A stretch of 64,000 nucleotides of DNA from Sipunculus nudus. Its lineage: Eukaryota > Annelida > Sipuncula > Golfingiida > Sipunculidae. This document shows, piece by piece, positions 1 through 10,344 of the stretch; position 1 is the first letter of the stretch, and each line of letters starts with the position of its first letter. The translations under genes were made by a program, and so were the position numbers. The notes under the pieces were generated by a model, which was given only the letters and a program-made list of their open reading frames with translations, was not told where the DNA came from and searched no databases. The stretch is taken from assembly GCA_026874595.1 (NCBI GenBank), contig CM049309.1, positions 5,356,576-5,420,575 on the forward strand. Direction: 5' to 3'.

Positions 1-51
1 AACTATAAGGAATAATTAAATAAGGGTTGCATAAATATCCGTCCACATCAC

Positions 52-152
52 CTTGAACGCTCTTTCAATTTCAGCATCGACTGCCCTCGGGCTCATGTCA
101 GGTGAGTAATTCTCAATCTTGTATGTTATAACATTTTTCCACCATCGACCAG
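52..152 (-). CDS. MMP gene A exon 4: start of catalytic domain
   Basis: The exon encodes GRWWKNVITYKIENYSPDMS and ends ERAFK. The acceptor is TATTTAG|CT and the donor AAG|GTGATG, a weak donor. Its position matches the strong donor after RRAFK in gene B. Reading through it gives a TAA after 11 more codons, so splicing here is the better model. Confidence 0.82.
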
Positions 153-3100
153 CTAAATAAAGAGAAATAAATATTCTTTAATAAGCATATCGCAGATATC
201 GAGTGTATGACCAGAAAACTTGTTTCACTTTCCAAAATATATTTAGGGAGCCAATGATTTTTCGTCGTCATGGCATGTTAATTTTTTTAGACCATATGAA
301 ACTTTCTTCTCCACGGTCCTAGCAATAAGATGTCTCCAAGAACTTATCCTTAGGTCAAAGGTAGTTTTCGCCTAAACCATAACAACTTGTCAGTGAGGTT
401 ATACTACCAATTTCAACTAAGAAAAATATGCCTTGTTCATTATTAGACGTCTCTGTGGACATTATCTTTTTAAATAGGCAAGATATAACTATTAATTGAG
501 CTGCATAATATTTTGTATGAACAGATACATGGGGATCAAGTAAGAGAAGACTGATAATGGGATTCTTAGGCCAAAAAATAAAAGGTATGGTTCTCAGGCT
601 CTTTTTGTCAGGCGAGCAATTTTTTTTTTTACTTTTTTTTGTATGTTTTGATATTTTTTTTTACTAAACAGGTGAAGCACTACATAACAAAGGAAATCAT
701 ATCAAAATTGTATCATTTTATTTTCTTAATAGGAATGTCCGAGGGGCTGGAACTCAAAATTGGTAATATTCTATTGAAATCAAAATTATAATTTTTGATG
801 TGGGGGTTAAAATTGACGCTGGCGGTGCCTGAGAACCATACCTTTTTTTGCCTTATACATTGGCTTTATAATTTATAATTAAATCTTTAAAGAAAAAAAA
901 TGAGACATCATTTTTCTGATTGGTGGGACAATAGAGTTGATAATAATCTCGAAAAGTTCATATGAGATCACGAGGGACGTTTTATATGTTGCATTGATCC
1001 ATGCACCAGTATGAGGAGATCCTATGAATACAATAAATCAAAACTATTTTAAATATTATAATGATTTATAAATATTATAAAAAAACAGTGAGGAACCTAG
1101 GGTTACTGTTCCTAAAGAACATTTCATATCAGTTCTGGATGTCTTCCTCTGCCACTCAAACGCTTGTTTTGTATCAATAAATAGTTAAACTGCAGTATTG
1201 TTCAATCTTTCAGAGCATTTTTTTCTGAAAAAAATGTATCAGTTTCAAACGGTGTCAATAGCCAGTTTATGGACCAGCTTTGGAAATACACACCTCCGAT
1301 GGCATATCGCTTCTTTCTGGTATTTCCGTCCCCCATGTTGAGGCGATCAGGATTACCACAGCGGGGACGTTGCATGGCAGCCAATGTAGCCCGGTCTAGC
1401 ACACCTGAAACGGATAAGACGTCCTTAATTATCGCCTTATAATATTCCTTCAGTGTAGATGAAATTGTGACGTTTTGTGTAATTACATTAATGCGATAAT
1501 ATAATACCGAAAATTCTGTACCGTGGTATATTTAACCATTTATGTCTTTTAAACTTATGTCGTTAAAATTAAAAGTGAAGTAATTAACTGTGACACAAAT
1601 ATAACCCACAAACTCTGTACTTCACTCATTGTGTATATGTACATTGGTTTCAGACCCCGTTGTTTTCTCGATTATTTAATCGCCCCTCGTTTTCTTGAGC
1701 TTTGATTTTTTTAGGTTATTAACAATTATGAGAATATTTTTTAGGTAAGTTAATCTTCCCCCACCCTTCTTGTATGAATATTATATTTTCGGCTCCATTT
1801 TTATTGAAAAAAATATCGAAATCAGATTGCACCCTGTATTAATTACCTGTCAGTGGGACGCCGGCCATGTCCTGGAAATCCAGTATAGCTTTCCTAAGCG
1901 TTTCCGGGTCCGTCACAGACGACATTCTGTGATCGGGACTTCTATCGCCCATGTACCCATGTCTCTTCAAGTACTCCTATATATGTAAAAGAAAACAAAG
2001 ACAGTAATACTCCGCAGACCCTCGTTCTGCTGCCATCTGGCGAGTGAAGAGAGAACTAATTATGATTTAATAATTTCATGACCCCGTAAATGCTTGTATC
2101 TGGATTTCGGAACATCTATGAAAATGACCGAAATATCGTCTAAGACCTATCTTCTGATAGGTTTTTTTTCAGACACCCATGCAAACAAACATGTATACAT
2201 ATACATGGAAAGATAGACAGACACACATACAGAGAGTTCCGAGTTCATTACCTTCCTTCTCATTTTCGGGGGGGGGGGGGGGTTCATAAAACTGCACCCA
2301 TTGAACTTAAGATTCAGCCGACTATGGGACACTAACGCCACCTGGCGGAGATTAAATGAAGGAGAGCCGTGATTAAGTGGCATGATTTCCGCTTTCAGCT
2401 TGTGCAAATTAATGTGATGCTACACGTTTTGAGTGTACATAACTGACTCATATATTTCTTTATGTTAGGATATGCATCAGTTATCCCTGTCTTTATATAT
2501 ATCCCTGATGTAATAAAGCAGATCATTTGAAAGAAGCAATCACGAGCCCGCTGTACCTTTCAGTTCTGGCTTCAAAACTAGAAAGAACATTGAGAAATTG
2601 TGGTCAGTAGATATTTCATTAAAAAAAATTTGAATGACCATACACTATTTATAGCAGGCGGTAGAGTAGCCCTTTTTTGTTTTTGTTTTGTTAAAGTGAT
2701 TGAAAGTTGTATCAGAGTATCTGGGGTTCTGTAGAAATACTTGACAGGTGGCGATATCTGTGGCCATTTTTCAATTTACCTGGAAACGAGATACAAAACC
2801 CCCCTGTTTTCCTGGAACAAAATAAAAGTACAGTTGAGCTTGATGACTGATGTATCACACGATGCCAAACACTCAATAAAAACACACTTCTCGAGAGCTT
2901 CCAACATGTGCTATTTACACGATAACATATTTTGCCTGGAAAAACGTCTCTCTTACCTGTATACGCTACGGCCCATGCTCGTGTCGCTTGTTACTATACC
3001 AAGAAAAATTAGGACTCAAAATCAGAATAGGCTAGACCAGGTTACGGTCACACGATATTGTTGTAAGTTTATTAAATACATCTATGCATTACTGTCACTA

Positions 3101-3157
3101 CCTCTACTTTTATGTATCGAGCATTTTGAACCTGGAATGGCAACCAAACCCTTTCAG

Positions 3158-3234
<77 letters not shown>

Positions 3235-4250
3235 GGGTGCGCAATATTATGGATATATCAAATTATACGCAATATGCGAATTGCAATACAGTTTTCAAAT
3301 ATCGATGTTTTTCGATATTTTGCTAAACGTGCCTAAAACTGATCTTTTAAGTGAAAATAATATTTCTAAATCTTTGGAATCAATGACACACTTGAAGGGA
3401 GAGTTGCTATTGAGTCTTTTGACATTTAGTTGGATGCAAGTATACAAGTATATATAATTAGGATATATATAAGTAGGCCCGATATAGTATAGATGTAAAA
3501 GGTCTGTCCCTGAAAATGGGAATGTATGTATTGGTATACGAGAAATATTTACCTACAGCAAAAGAAAGAAGTGCTGAACAGGGTCATAATAATAAACAGT
3601 TTATTAATATTCTCTCCTTACATCTTAAGATAACTGCAGGGAGATCAAGATAACAGTATTATTAAGAACGGAAGCCTGGTACAAGTCTCTGTGCTAAACC
3701 ACAGTCCAGAATTATCTAATTGCCAAGGTATTAGCACATGTCAGGCCTAAAGAAAACTTTTGATTTAAATGTTTCTCTGAGTAAGGTCAACGGCAAACTG
3801 GTAATTAATTGACTAAGTACATAAGTAAGCAAAATAAGAAATAAGCGCATCTGCAAAACTTTTATTGTGTCATTATATTTAAAATGATGATGATAAATTA
3901 ACCAGCCCTAGTATAAATGGGCGTTTATGTACGCGTTTATAATATTAACGTAATATTTTTTATATTATTTTTTCAAACCTGTGCCGCATATAATATTTTA
4001 TATACCTGTGTCTGTATACCTATATATTTATGTGTATATACAGAACTTGTGTCAAATATATTCCTGCGCCCAGGTGTACCTGTGCCCAATATATACGTTT
4101 TATGCAACGTCTATGTGCATATGTATTCATGTTTGTGTACACACTGTATACGCTTAGCAAATTACCCACCTTGGCAGATTCCTGTGTTACAGGACGCAGC
4201 GCTGCCAGCTGTACACACAGACACAAGACCAACAGAGTCAAAGCCGCCAT
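52..4250 (-). CDS. Matrix metalloproteinase gene A, 5' part (four exons; continues beyond base 1)
   Basis: Secreted zinc endopeptidase of the MMP (M10A) family. Exons in transcript order are 4250-4170, 1976-1847, 1404-1294 and 152-52 (81, 130, 111 and 101 bp), joining in one frame for 141 codons. Residues 1-19 form a signal peptide beginning MAALTLLVLCLCVQ. Residues 28-71 are the peptidoglycan-binding-like propeptide helix bundle (EYLKRHGYMG at its start). PRCGNPD at 84-90 is the cysteine switch whose Cys blocks the catalytic zinc. RKKR at 100-103 is a furin-type site at the propeptide/catalytic boundary. The last exon gives the first catalytic strand (WWKNVITYKI) up to ERAFK. The zinc-binding helix and hemopexin domain must lie left of the window. 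The start ATG has a good context (A at -3, G at +4). The exact paralogue name is not decidable. Confidence 0.9.
567..855. mobile_element. MITE-like inverted-repeat element
   Basis: GGTATGGTTCTCAGGC at 584-599 is exactly inverted at 827-842. The match extends outward through A-rich/T-rich AGGCAAAAA-type ends. The interior is AT-rich and non-coding. It lies in the intron between gene A exons 4 and 3. Confidence 0.55.
1294..1404 (-). CDS. MMP gene A exon 3: cysteine switch and furin site
   Basis: The exon reads VLDRATLAAMQRPRCGNPD, followed by a polar stretch and RKKRYAIG. PRCGNPD is close to the family consensus PRCGxPD. The acceptor is GTTTCAG|GT and the donor GGAG|GTGTGT in phase 1. Confidence 0.92.
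1847..1976 (-). CDS. MMP gene A exon 2: propeptide (PGBD-like) domain
   Basis: The exon encodes EYLKRHGYMGD, then LRKAILDFQDMAGVPLTG, the classic three-helix propeptide pattern. The acceptor is TATATAG|GAG and the donor ACAG|GTAATT in phase 1. The same donor sequence and phase are used by the equivalent exon of gene B. Confidence 0.9.
1977..4169. other. Gene A intron 1
   Basis: About 2.2 kb of AT-rich DNA with a poly(G) run near 2269, a CTCF-like site near 2333-2349 and the (TA)n/(GTAT)n tract. Frames here show no family motifs. I see no other gene. Confidence 0.7.
3160..3234. repeat. (TA)n followed by (GTAT)n microsatellite
   Basis: About 25 TA repeats run into six GTAT repeats, in gene A intron 1. 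Confidence 0.95.
4170..4250 (-). CDS. MMP gene A exon 1: start codon and signal peptide
   Basis: This exon encodes 27 residues with a strongly hydrophobic core (LTLLVLCLCVQLAAL), a typical secretory signal. It ends at a phase-0 donor AAG|GTGGGT. The next exon starts in phase 0 with GAG TAC, giving the junction ESAK-EYLKRHG expected for an MMP propeptide. Confidence 0.85.
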
Positions 4251-6910
4251 GTTAAACTGCTCCTATAAACTGCTACCCGTTTTGTCGTTCTTAAAATGAA
4301 ACTTATAATGGTTGCATGAATATTGTATACAATACGTTGGATTACTGTATGCTCCACTGGTTTCTGCGGACAGGAAACTTGTCATGTGACTATTTAGAGA
4401 ATACAAATTTTTTAGGACTATTACGAATGGTTTATTTATATGTTACCCACAACATTATTAAAATTTCGAGTTTTTATAAGACATATTTTGTATTTCGATG
4501 AATTCTAATGCCCTTGTTGTCTGTAGTATGATTTTTTATATGCCCAACCCACAACCCGTGAAGTGTTTTAAGTACCTGCACAGTTTTAACGACGTTGAAC
4601 CACACAGGCTACATTTCCGCATACGAGATTCATGGTTGAGCGCTATATCACAGGAGTTAAAATGATTTATGTGATACATGTATTACTGTGAGTAAAACAT
4701 AGTCCCTTCACGCACTTGAGCAGAGAAGCAGCCCAAATCTTCACGGCAAAGGATGATTATGATTGACAGTTGCACGTTATCACGCAACTTTGGTCACGCC
4801 TCGGTGGTGCCCCCTGTTTTGTCTTTACGTATCTGCAAAGTTAAAGTGTTTCCTAAGGGGGAGGGGGCACTCTCCATATATTCCCATAAATCTTAAGTAA
4901 TCTGACATTATTTGTGAAATTTTATAGAAGGTCTATCACAGTTAATTATAAGTCTATCAGGAACTACGCCAATAAATCCAGTGGGTATACTCGGCCCATG
5001 GAAAATCCGTTCCAAGCGAAGCCCATGAAAGTCGCGCGGACGTCCAAAAGCAAAAACGGTTGATGTGCTAGTTTATTTTATGTGCCAATACATGTTATTC
5101 CTTATTTTAACAACACTGGATTTATTTTACAGCATACATTTTTAACAGTCCAGTGCACGGTACACTCTTTCAATAAACACGGCTTGTTAGGACCGAAAGC
5201 TATGCCAGCACGGGGGTAGCCATATTGGGTTACGTGCAGTGACCGCCACTAGTGTGATGAAACTGGCTCAGCTTCACTCCGACATATTTTTTATCATGAA
5301 TATTAATGAGCCGACCAATGAGAGAGCCGCCGATCTGTCAGATGCCGCTCGGGCCTTGTCGACGGTAATGGTCGGGAAAACAGTGCTCCACTGTGCTTGA
5401 TTACACAGATAATTATACGAGGCTAGGGACCGTAACGCAAGTTAGTTCTGTGTCAGACGGAATAATTTTGGTCGATTTTATGTGCATGTGAGAGATAAGC
5501 TTGTGCCACTTCGCGGTAGGTGTGAAATGGATAATCATACCGCAGGTCTCTCAGGGTCCTCCGACAGAAACGTTTCTTACCTTGTGTCTTAATATAACTA
5601 TTGGTAGTATTAAGCTATAAAGGGGCCTTTAGACATGTTTTAATAGTGTATCAAGGGCCTATGGTCTAACTTAAACTATAACCTAAACTATTATAAAGCT
5701 TTAGCCGCTCTGTAATTGTTATTTTGGGAGATTCAGCCATATTAAAGATTACGTGCCTAACTTGGGCAGAAGAAAAAATATAATTGTAACCGACACTTTT
5801 TCACTCCGGGGGGGGGGGGGGGGGGGAGGGGGGCTGAGTGAGTTTACTCACAAAAATCATTGAACCAAATATTGTTTAAGAAATACAACACATGCACATT
5901 TACAAAATGTTATAATAAACTAGTGGTCACAACAAAAACCCTGACTGAGACACGTGCACTCAATAAATTACGTGATGTCATAAAGATAGGAATTTCAAAG
6001 CTTAATGAGAACTACCAGCAGGAATTTGATGGAAATTGAATCAAGATCTGAGTCTGCAGCAACCACGTAATCACACTGCATGTATGGTTAAGGCGGGACA
6101 GGTCAAACAACCCGCCAGAGGTCGTTTCTACTCGAAAGGAATCTCTTCCTGTTAGGCACTGTGGGATGGCAATTAAGGATTACTTATCTCAACTATCAGA
6201 ACTTAAACATCAAGATTGTAACATTTCAAAGAAGCACCTTCTGTTTGCATTTCACATGCATATGCTTACAAAATATAAATTATTCTCTGAAGTCCTGGAC
6301 ACCAAAGAACCCATGTTTTTTCTATTGTATTAAATAAATATGCAACATGCTTTAACGCATTTCTTTTCCCTCTTCACTACATTTATTCCATCTGTGTATG
6401 TAGCAGCCGCGATGCATTGTGGGGGGAACACATTGTGACGCCAACAAAACCCTAAACAGCAGAGTCGAACTCTTGTGAGTCCGATTCTGCGCAGCGGGAC
6501 CCAACCCGACGAAGCACGTGTATTTCTGACGATTGTCTCAGGAGGATTTGATTAGCGCTCCACGTGATCACCGTAGACTCAAGGATCGATGGTATGTCTC
6601 ATTTAATTTTAAAATTACCGTGTGCCATGTGTGAATGAAAATACGCATAATATATAGATGAATCTTTTTATTGCATTTTAATATTTCAGTAAAATGTAAA
6701 AACAAATCTGAAAGATAAAAATATCATCCACTTGCATAATACAGCGCGTTCGATCACCATATATATTCTAATATTTTTGTCGCTTCCTTCTTGATTATGA
6801 TAAATAAAGTACAGTTATGTATGCTGCTGATTCCTGTATCATACATACTTAACTGTGTTGCCTGAACATGAATCGTTTTGGGCAGTTCTTTAATTCTTTC
6901 TCAATAACTA
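4251..6910. other. Intergenic region between MMP genes A and B (promoter side of A)
   Basis: No exon is recognised on either strand. It must hold the gene A promoter (minus strand, above 4250), but no clear TATA box stands out. A GC-richer stretch at 5160-5560 and a poly(G) tract at 5808 are the only compositional features. A possible gene B polyadenylation signal (AATAAA on the minus strand) lies near 6666-6671. Confidence 0.5.
5808..5832 (+). repeat. Poly(G) tract
   Basis: Some 18 G, then A, then 7 G. Similar G or C runs occur near 2269, 27511, 50256, 50624, 53493 and 58699. These are prone to length errors in assembly. Confidence 0.85.
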
Positions 6911-7102
6911 CAGTAACACCTCGATATTACGACCACCAACGGGACCTCGATGAAGTGGCCGCATTTCTGAGTTGATCGTCCAAGTAAGGTTTGGTCGTAC
7001 GTTGTATGATATAGGAGCGAACAAAATCGGGACCATAAAAACATGGTCGACATTTTGCCGTGGTCGATAAACAAAGGATGGCTGTTGTTCGAGATTTTAC
7101 TG
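6911..7102. mobile_element. Pogo/Tigger-like MITE
   Basis: The left end CAGTAACACCTCGATATTAC pairs imperfectly with the right end, CAGTAAAATCTCGAACAAC in reverse complement. TA lies just outside the left end and TT outside the right. The CAGTA..CTCGA ends resemble pogo-group terminal repeats. It has no coding capacity and lies just downstream of gene B. Confidence 0.45.
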
Positions 7103-7343
7103 TTGATGTAATCTAAACTGACAAACGTGCACGTTAGCTATTACAAAGTCAGTTGTCCAGGGTGGGATCATTCTTTCCGTAGATTGTCTAAGTAAAATAT
7201 ATGTCTATAAATTTTTCCGGATCAAGTTTTAAGTTGTTCTTCAAAGCTTTTCGCGGGTAACACAAGTTTTGAGAGTCCGTTTGCATATACTTGGAGTTAA
7301 GGTTTGTTGCCCTGAAGGCGGGCAGATGACGCTGAGACCCGTA

Positions 7344-7403
7344 CTAGGTGAGAAGACAATCAAACCATGACGTTGCTGTATTCTTTGGATATCCCTGGTC
7401 AAC
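7344..7403 (-). CDS. MMP gene B last coding exon
   Basis: The exon encodes [19 protein letters not shown] and then TAG. The GYPK motif and the terminal Cys close blade 4 and provide the second disulfide Cys. The acceptor is TTGTAG|GTTGAC. The protein ends three residues after the Cys, so there is no membrane tail, unlike gene C. Confidence 0.88.
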   Translation of the reverse strand, partial: VDQGYPKNTATSWFDCLLT

Positions 7404-9077
7404 CTACAACATAAGTTCCAAAATAGTGTGAGATATATCAGTATAAAAAGCCACTTTTTTCATACTGTTTATAATTATAAAATTATAATTATATAATTAT
7501 TAAATTAAATTATTAAACTCGGACATGGACTCGTACTCGAGTAGCCTGGACTCGAACATGTACTCCGACACGAATAGATCACTGTCTTCTGAACACATTT
7601 TTCGGAAGGGGTGTGTTCCCACAGCACAAACCAGAACGCGTACACATTTATGTTGACAGGTATAGCATATTTGTGTTATTATATTATTCCGACACACATA
7701 CTGACGTCACATATAGGACGATACGCTCCTCATGAATAGGTGTGGAAAAAACATACAGAGGTTATTTTATCAGACCTTTTTCTTTGCTCCTCAACAGGAT
7801 TGTGTTTTATTTATTATCTTTAAAAGGGGGATTTCTCTTAGAGGTACGGTTCAAGTAGGACTGATTTGTGTTGGCAGAGGTATGCTCAGTACCACTCTTA
7901 GTTAAATATATGTATTTCTTTCAGTACTCACCACGTCAAAGTGCTCACTTAGCCGCACATACGTGTCTCTGTAAAACAGGTATGTTCGGTTGTTCATCCA
8001 TTGTAACGCGGCGTCAACGCTAGGTGGCGCCCCCTGCCAATAATTACTGGTCACAAGATCCACTGGTCTCTCTTCGTAAGCTGTACCAGGTCTGTTCGCA
8101 AGACGGTAAATCCTATCACCTTAAACAATGAAAACAAGAACAATTGATTTGTGGGACATATCGTCTTTATTTCAGTATGTTTTGTCCCAGCATGGTGACG
8201 GTTGTCAATTTGTTTTAAGCTTTTGCCCTAACAAAAAAATAAGCCCGAAAACAAGGTTTCCAAACTCCTATTCAGTAAGCGTCTTTGGGTGTCTTTTATA
8301 GTCGACCATAATATGAGTAAAGACAGATTGTCTGAGAGTTCATTTAAACAGGGAATATTCGGTTCCATGTTGTGACTTACGAATATTAACGGGTATACAC
8401 AGTACGGATACACCAGGTACACGGAAATAACAGGTACATACTAGTATACATTAGTTCTTTGGTATACCAAAAGATATTGTAGGGAAAGATATGCATCTCA
8501 TGACGTCACTTATGTGCAGCGTGAGCCCAATACACCTATGCCAATCTAACTTTGGGGGTACAAGCTAAAAAAAAAACAGAAAAAGGTTAGCCTCATGTTC
8601 CATTGCTAATTAAACATGTTAAGAAATTAAAAAGAGAATAATGGGTAAAAGGGAAGGTACATTGTACAAAATCTTCATTTCGGTTTTCCGTGTAACATAT
8701 TTGGTATACCTTAATGTTAAACGTTCAACAGATATAACATCAATAAAGTTTTACCTTTGGTAAAGAAGACCCGTCCGTCTCGGCCATTTACAAATGCTGA
8801 GTTTAAGTTGCCCGGCAGACCTTTAAAACCATGAACCCCGATAGTTTTCGGATAACCCGGCAATTTGAAGCTTCCATCAAACTTCCAGTATTTTCTGCGC
8901 TGAATCATAAAAGGCAACCACTTTATTATAGATAAACAAATACAAGTGAGATATGAATTAAAAAAAAATATGTTAGTTATATATGTTGAAGCTAGACCTC
9001 TCCGTGACATGGTCTTAGCATTTGGCTATAGATCGGGGCATGTTTCGAAGCAGATAAAGATTCAGACTTATGGAGCT

Positions 9078-9129
<52 letters not shown>

Positions 9130-10301
9130 ACGGAACCTAATATCAACAGATCACCTAGTCGTGACGAACATACATTTGGTAATGGAGAAAAAAATCAGAT
9201 TCTGTAACACTATAGGCAGCGTGAAATGTCTAGGGGAATGAATAAAGAAGTCAGTGTATTTTTGTTAACAAATAATTATGATTTATTCTTTAAACAATCC
9301 TGACATTACAATACACTAAATCATTACAATTACACAGTATAACAGCAGTACAACAGTAAATTAATACAAGTATGTAAATAAAGTGTACAGTACCTGGATA
9401 CCACCACTGTCACAGCGACAAAAAGTCCTTTCAAGCATATAATCCAGATGAACAGTTCACAAAAATGTTTCCAGAGAATAACAGTCCAGTTCAATCACAA
9501 AATCAATTTGTTGTAATGCAAAAGTGAAGTTCTGATGGTGATCCCAAAGGCAAACTGAAGACTAACTAAAATCTGTTACAAATTCTAAGAAAATCTATAA
9601 CTGCTGAAATTATCGGATAGGTCCACAAACTTGCTAACACTCTCCCGTGTACGCTAGAATATTTCTTTCTCCTCTCTCAAGGCTCTAAACAAAGCCCCGT
9701 ATTTATAACTTTTCACTTGCAATCAGCAAGTACATTGTCTTTCCCTTTAATGTGTCTGATTTCAAGATTGTAATCCTGCAAAAACAAACTACATCTCAAC
9801 AATCTTTGATTGCTACACTTCAACTTGTTCATGAACGTGAGGAGATTTTGATCACTGAAGACAATGACAGGCCTGACTGATGAAGTAACATAAACTTCAA
9901 AATGTTGCAATGCCAAAATCAAAACCAAACATTCTTTTTCAATAGTGGAGTAGTTTTTCTGGTTTGCATTTAACTTTCTTGAAAAATAACAAATTGGATG
10001 ATCTATGCCATCACTGCCTTCTTGTAACAACACAGCACCAGCAGCAGTATCACTAGCATCTTCAGCTGACTTAAAGGGTACAGAAAAGTCTGGGGCTATT
10101 AAAACTGGTGAACCCGGACGAGCCCCCATTTTGTTACGAAGACAAATTGCTCAGGGGAAAACTTTAGGCTGATCCGGGATTCGAACCCATAACGGTAGCG
10201 CACAAGTCCAGCGTACCAACCGCTTCGATAGCAAAGCAAGCTTCACTAGCAAAGCAAGCTTCACTAGCGTGACAGTTCGGTCCTCTTTTATGTCACCCCG
10301 T

Positions 10302-10344
<43 letters not shown>

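Noticed and set aside
2741-3160. 139-codon plus-strand frame
   Set aside because: It lies in gene A intron 1, shows no family motif or repeat support, and ends at a microsatellite.
10160-10240. Possible tRNA gene
   Set aside because: A and B boxes are present, but no cloverleaf with an acceptor stem can be formed by eye, and the sequence is part of a repeated LTR-like element.
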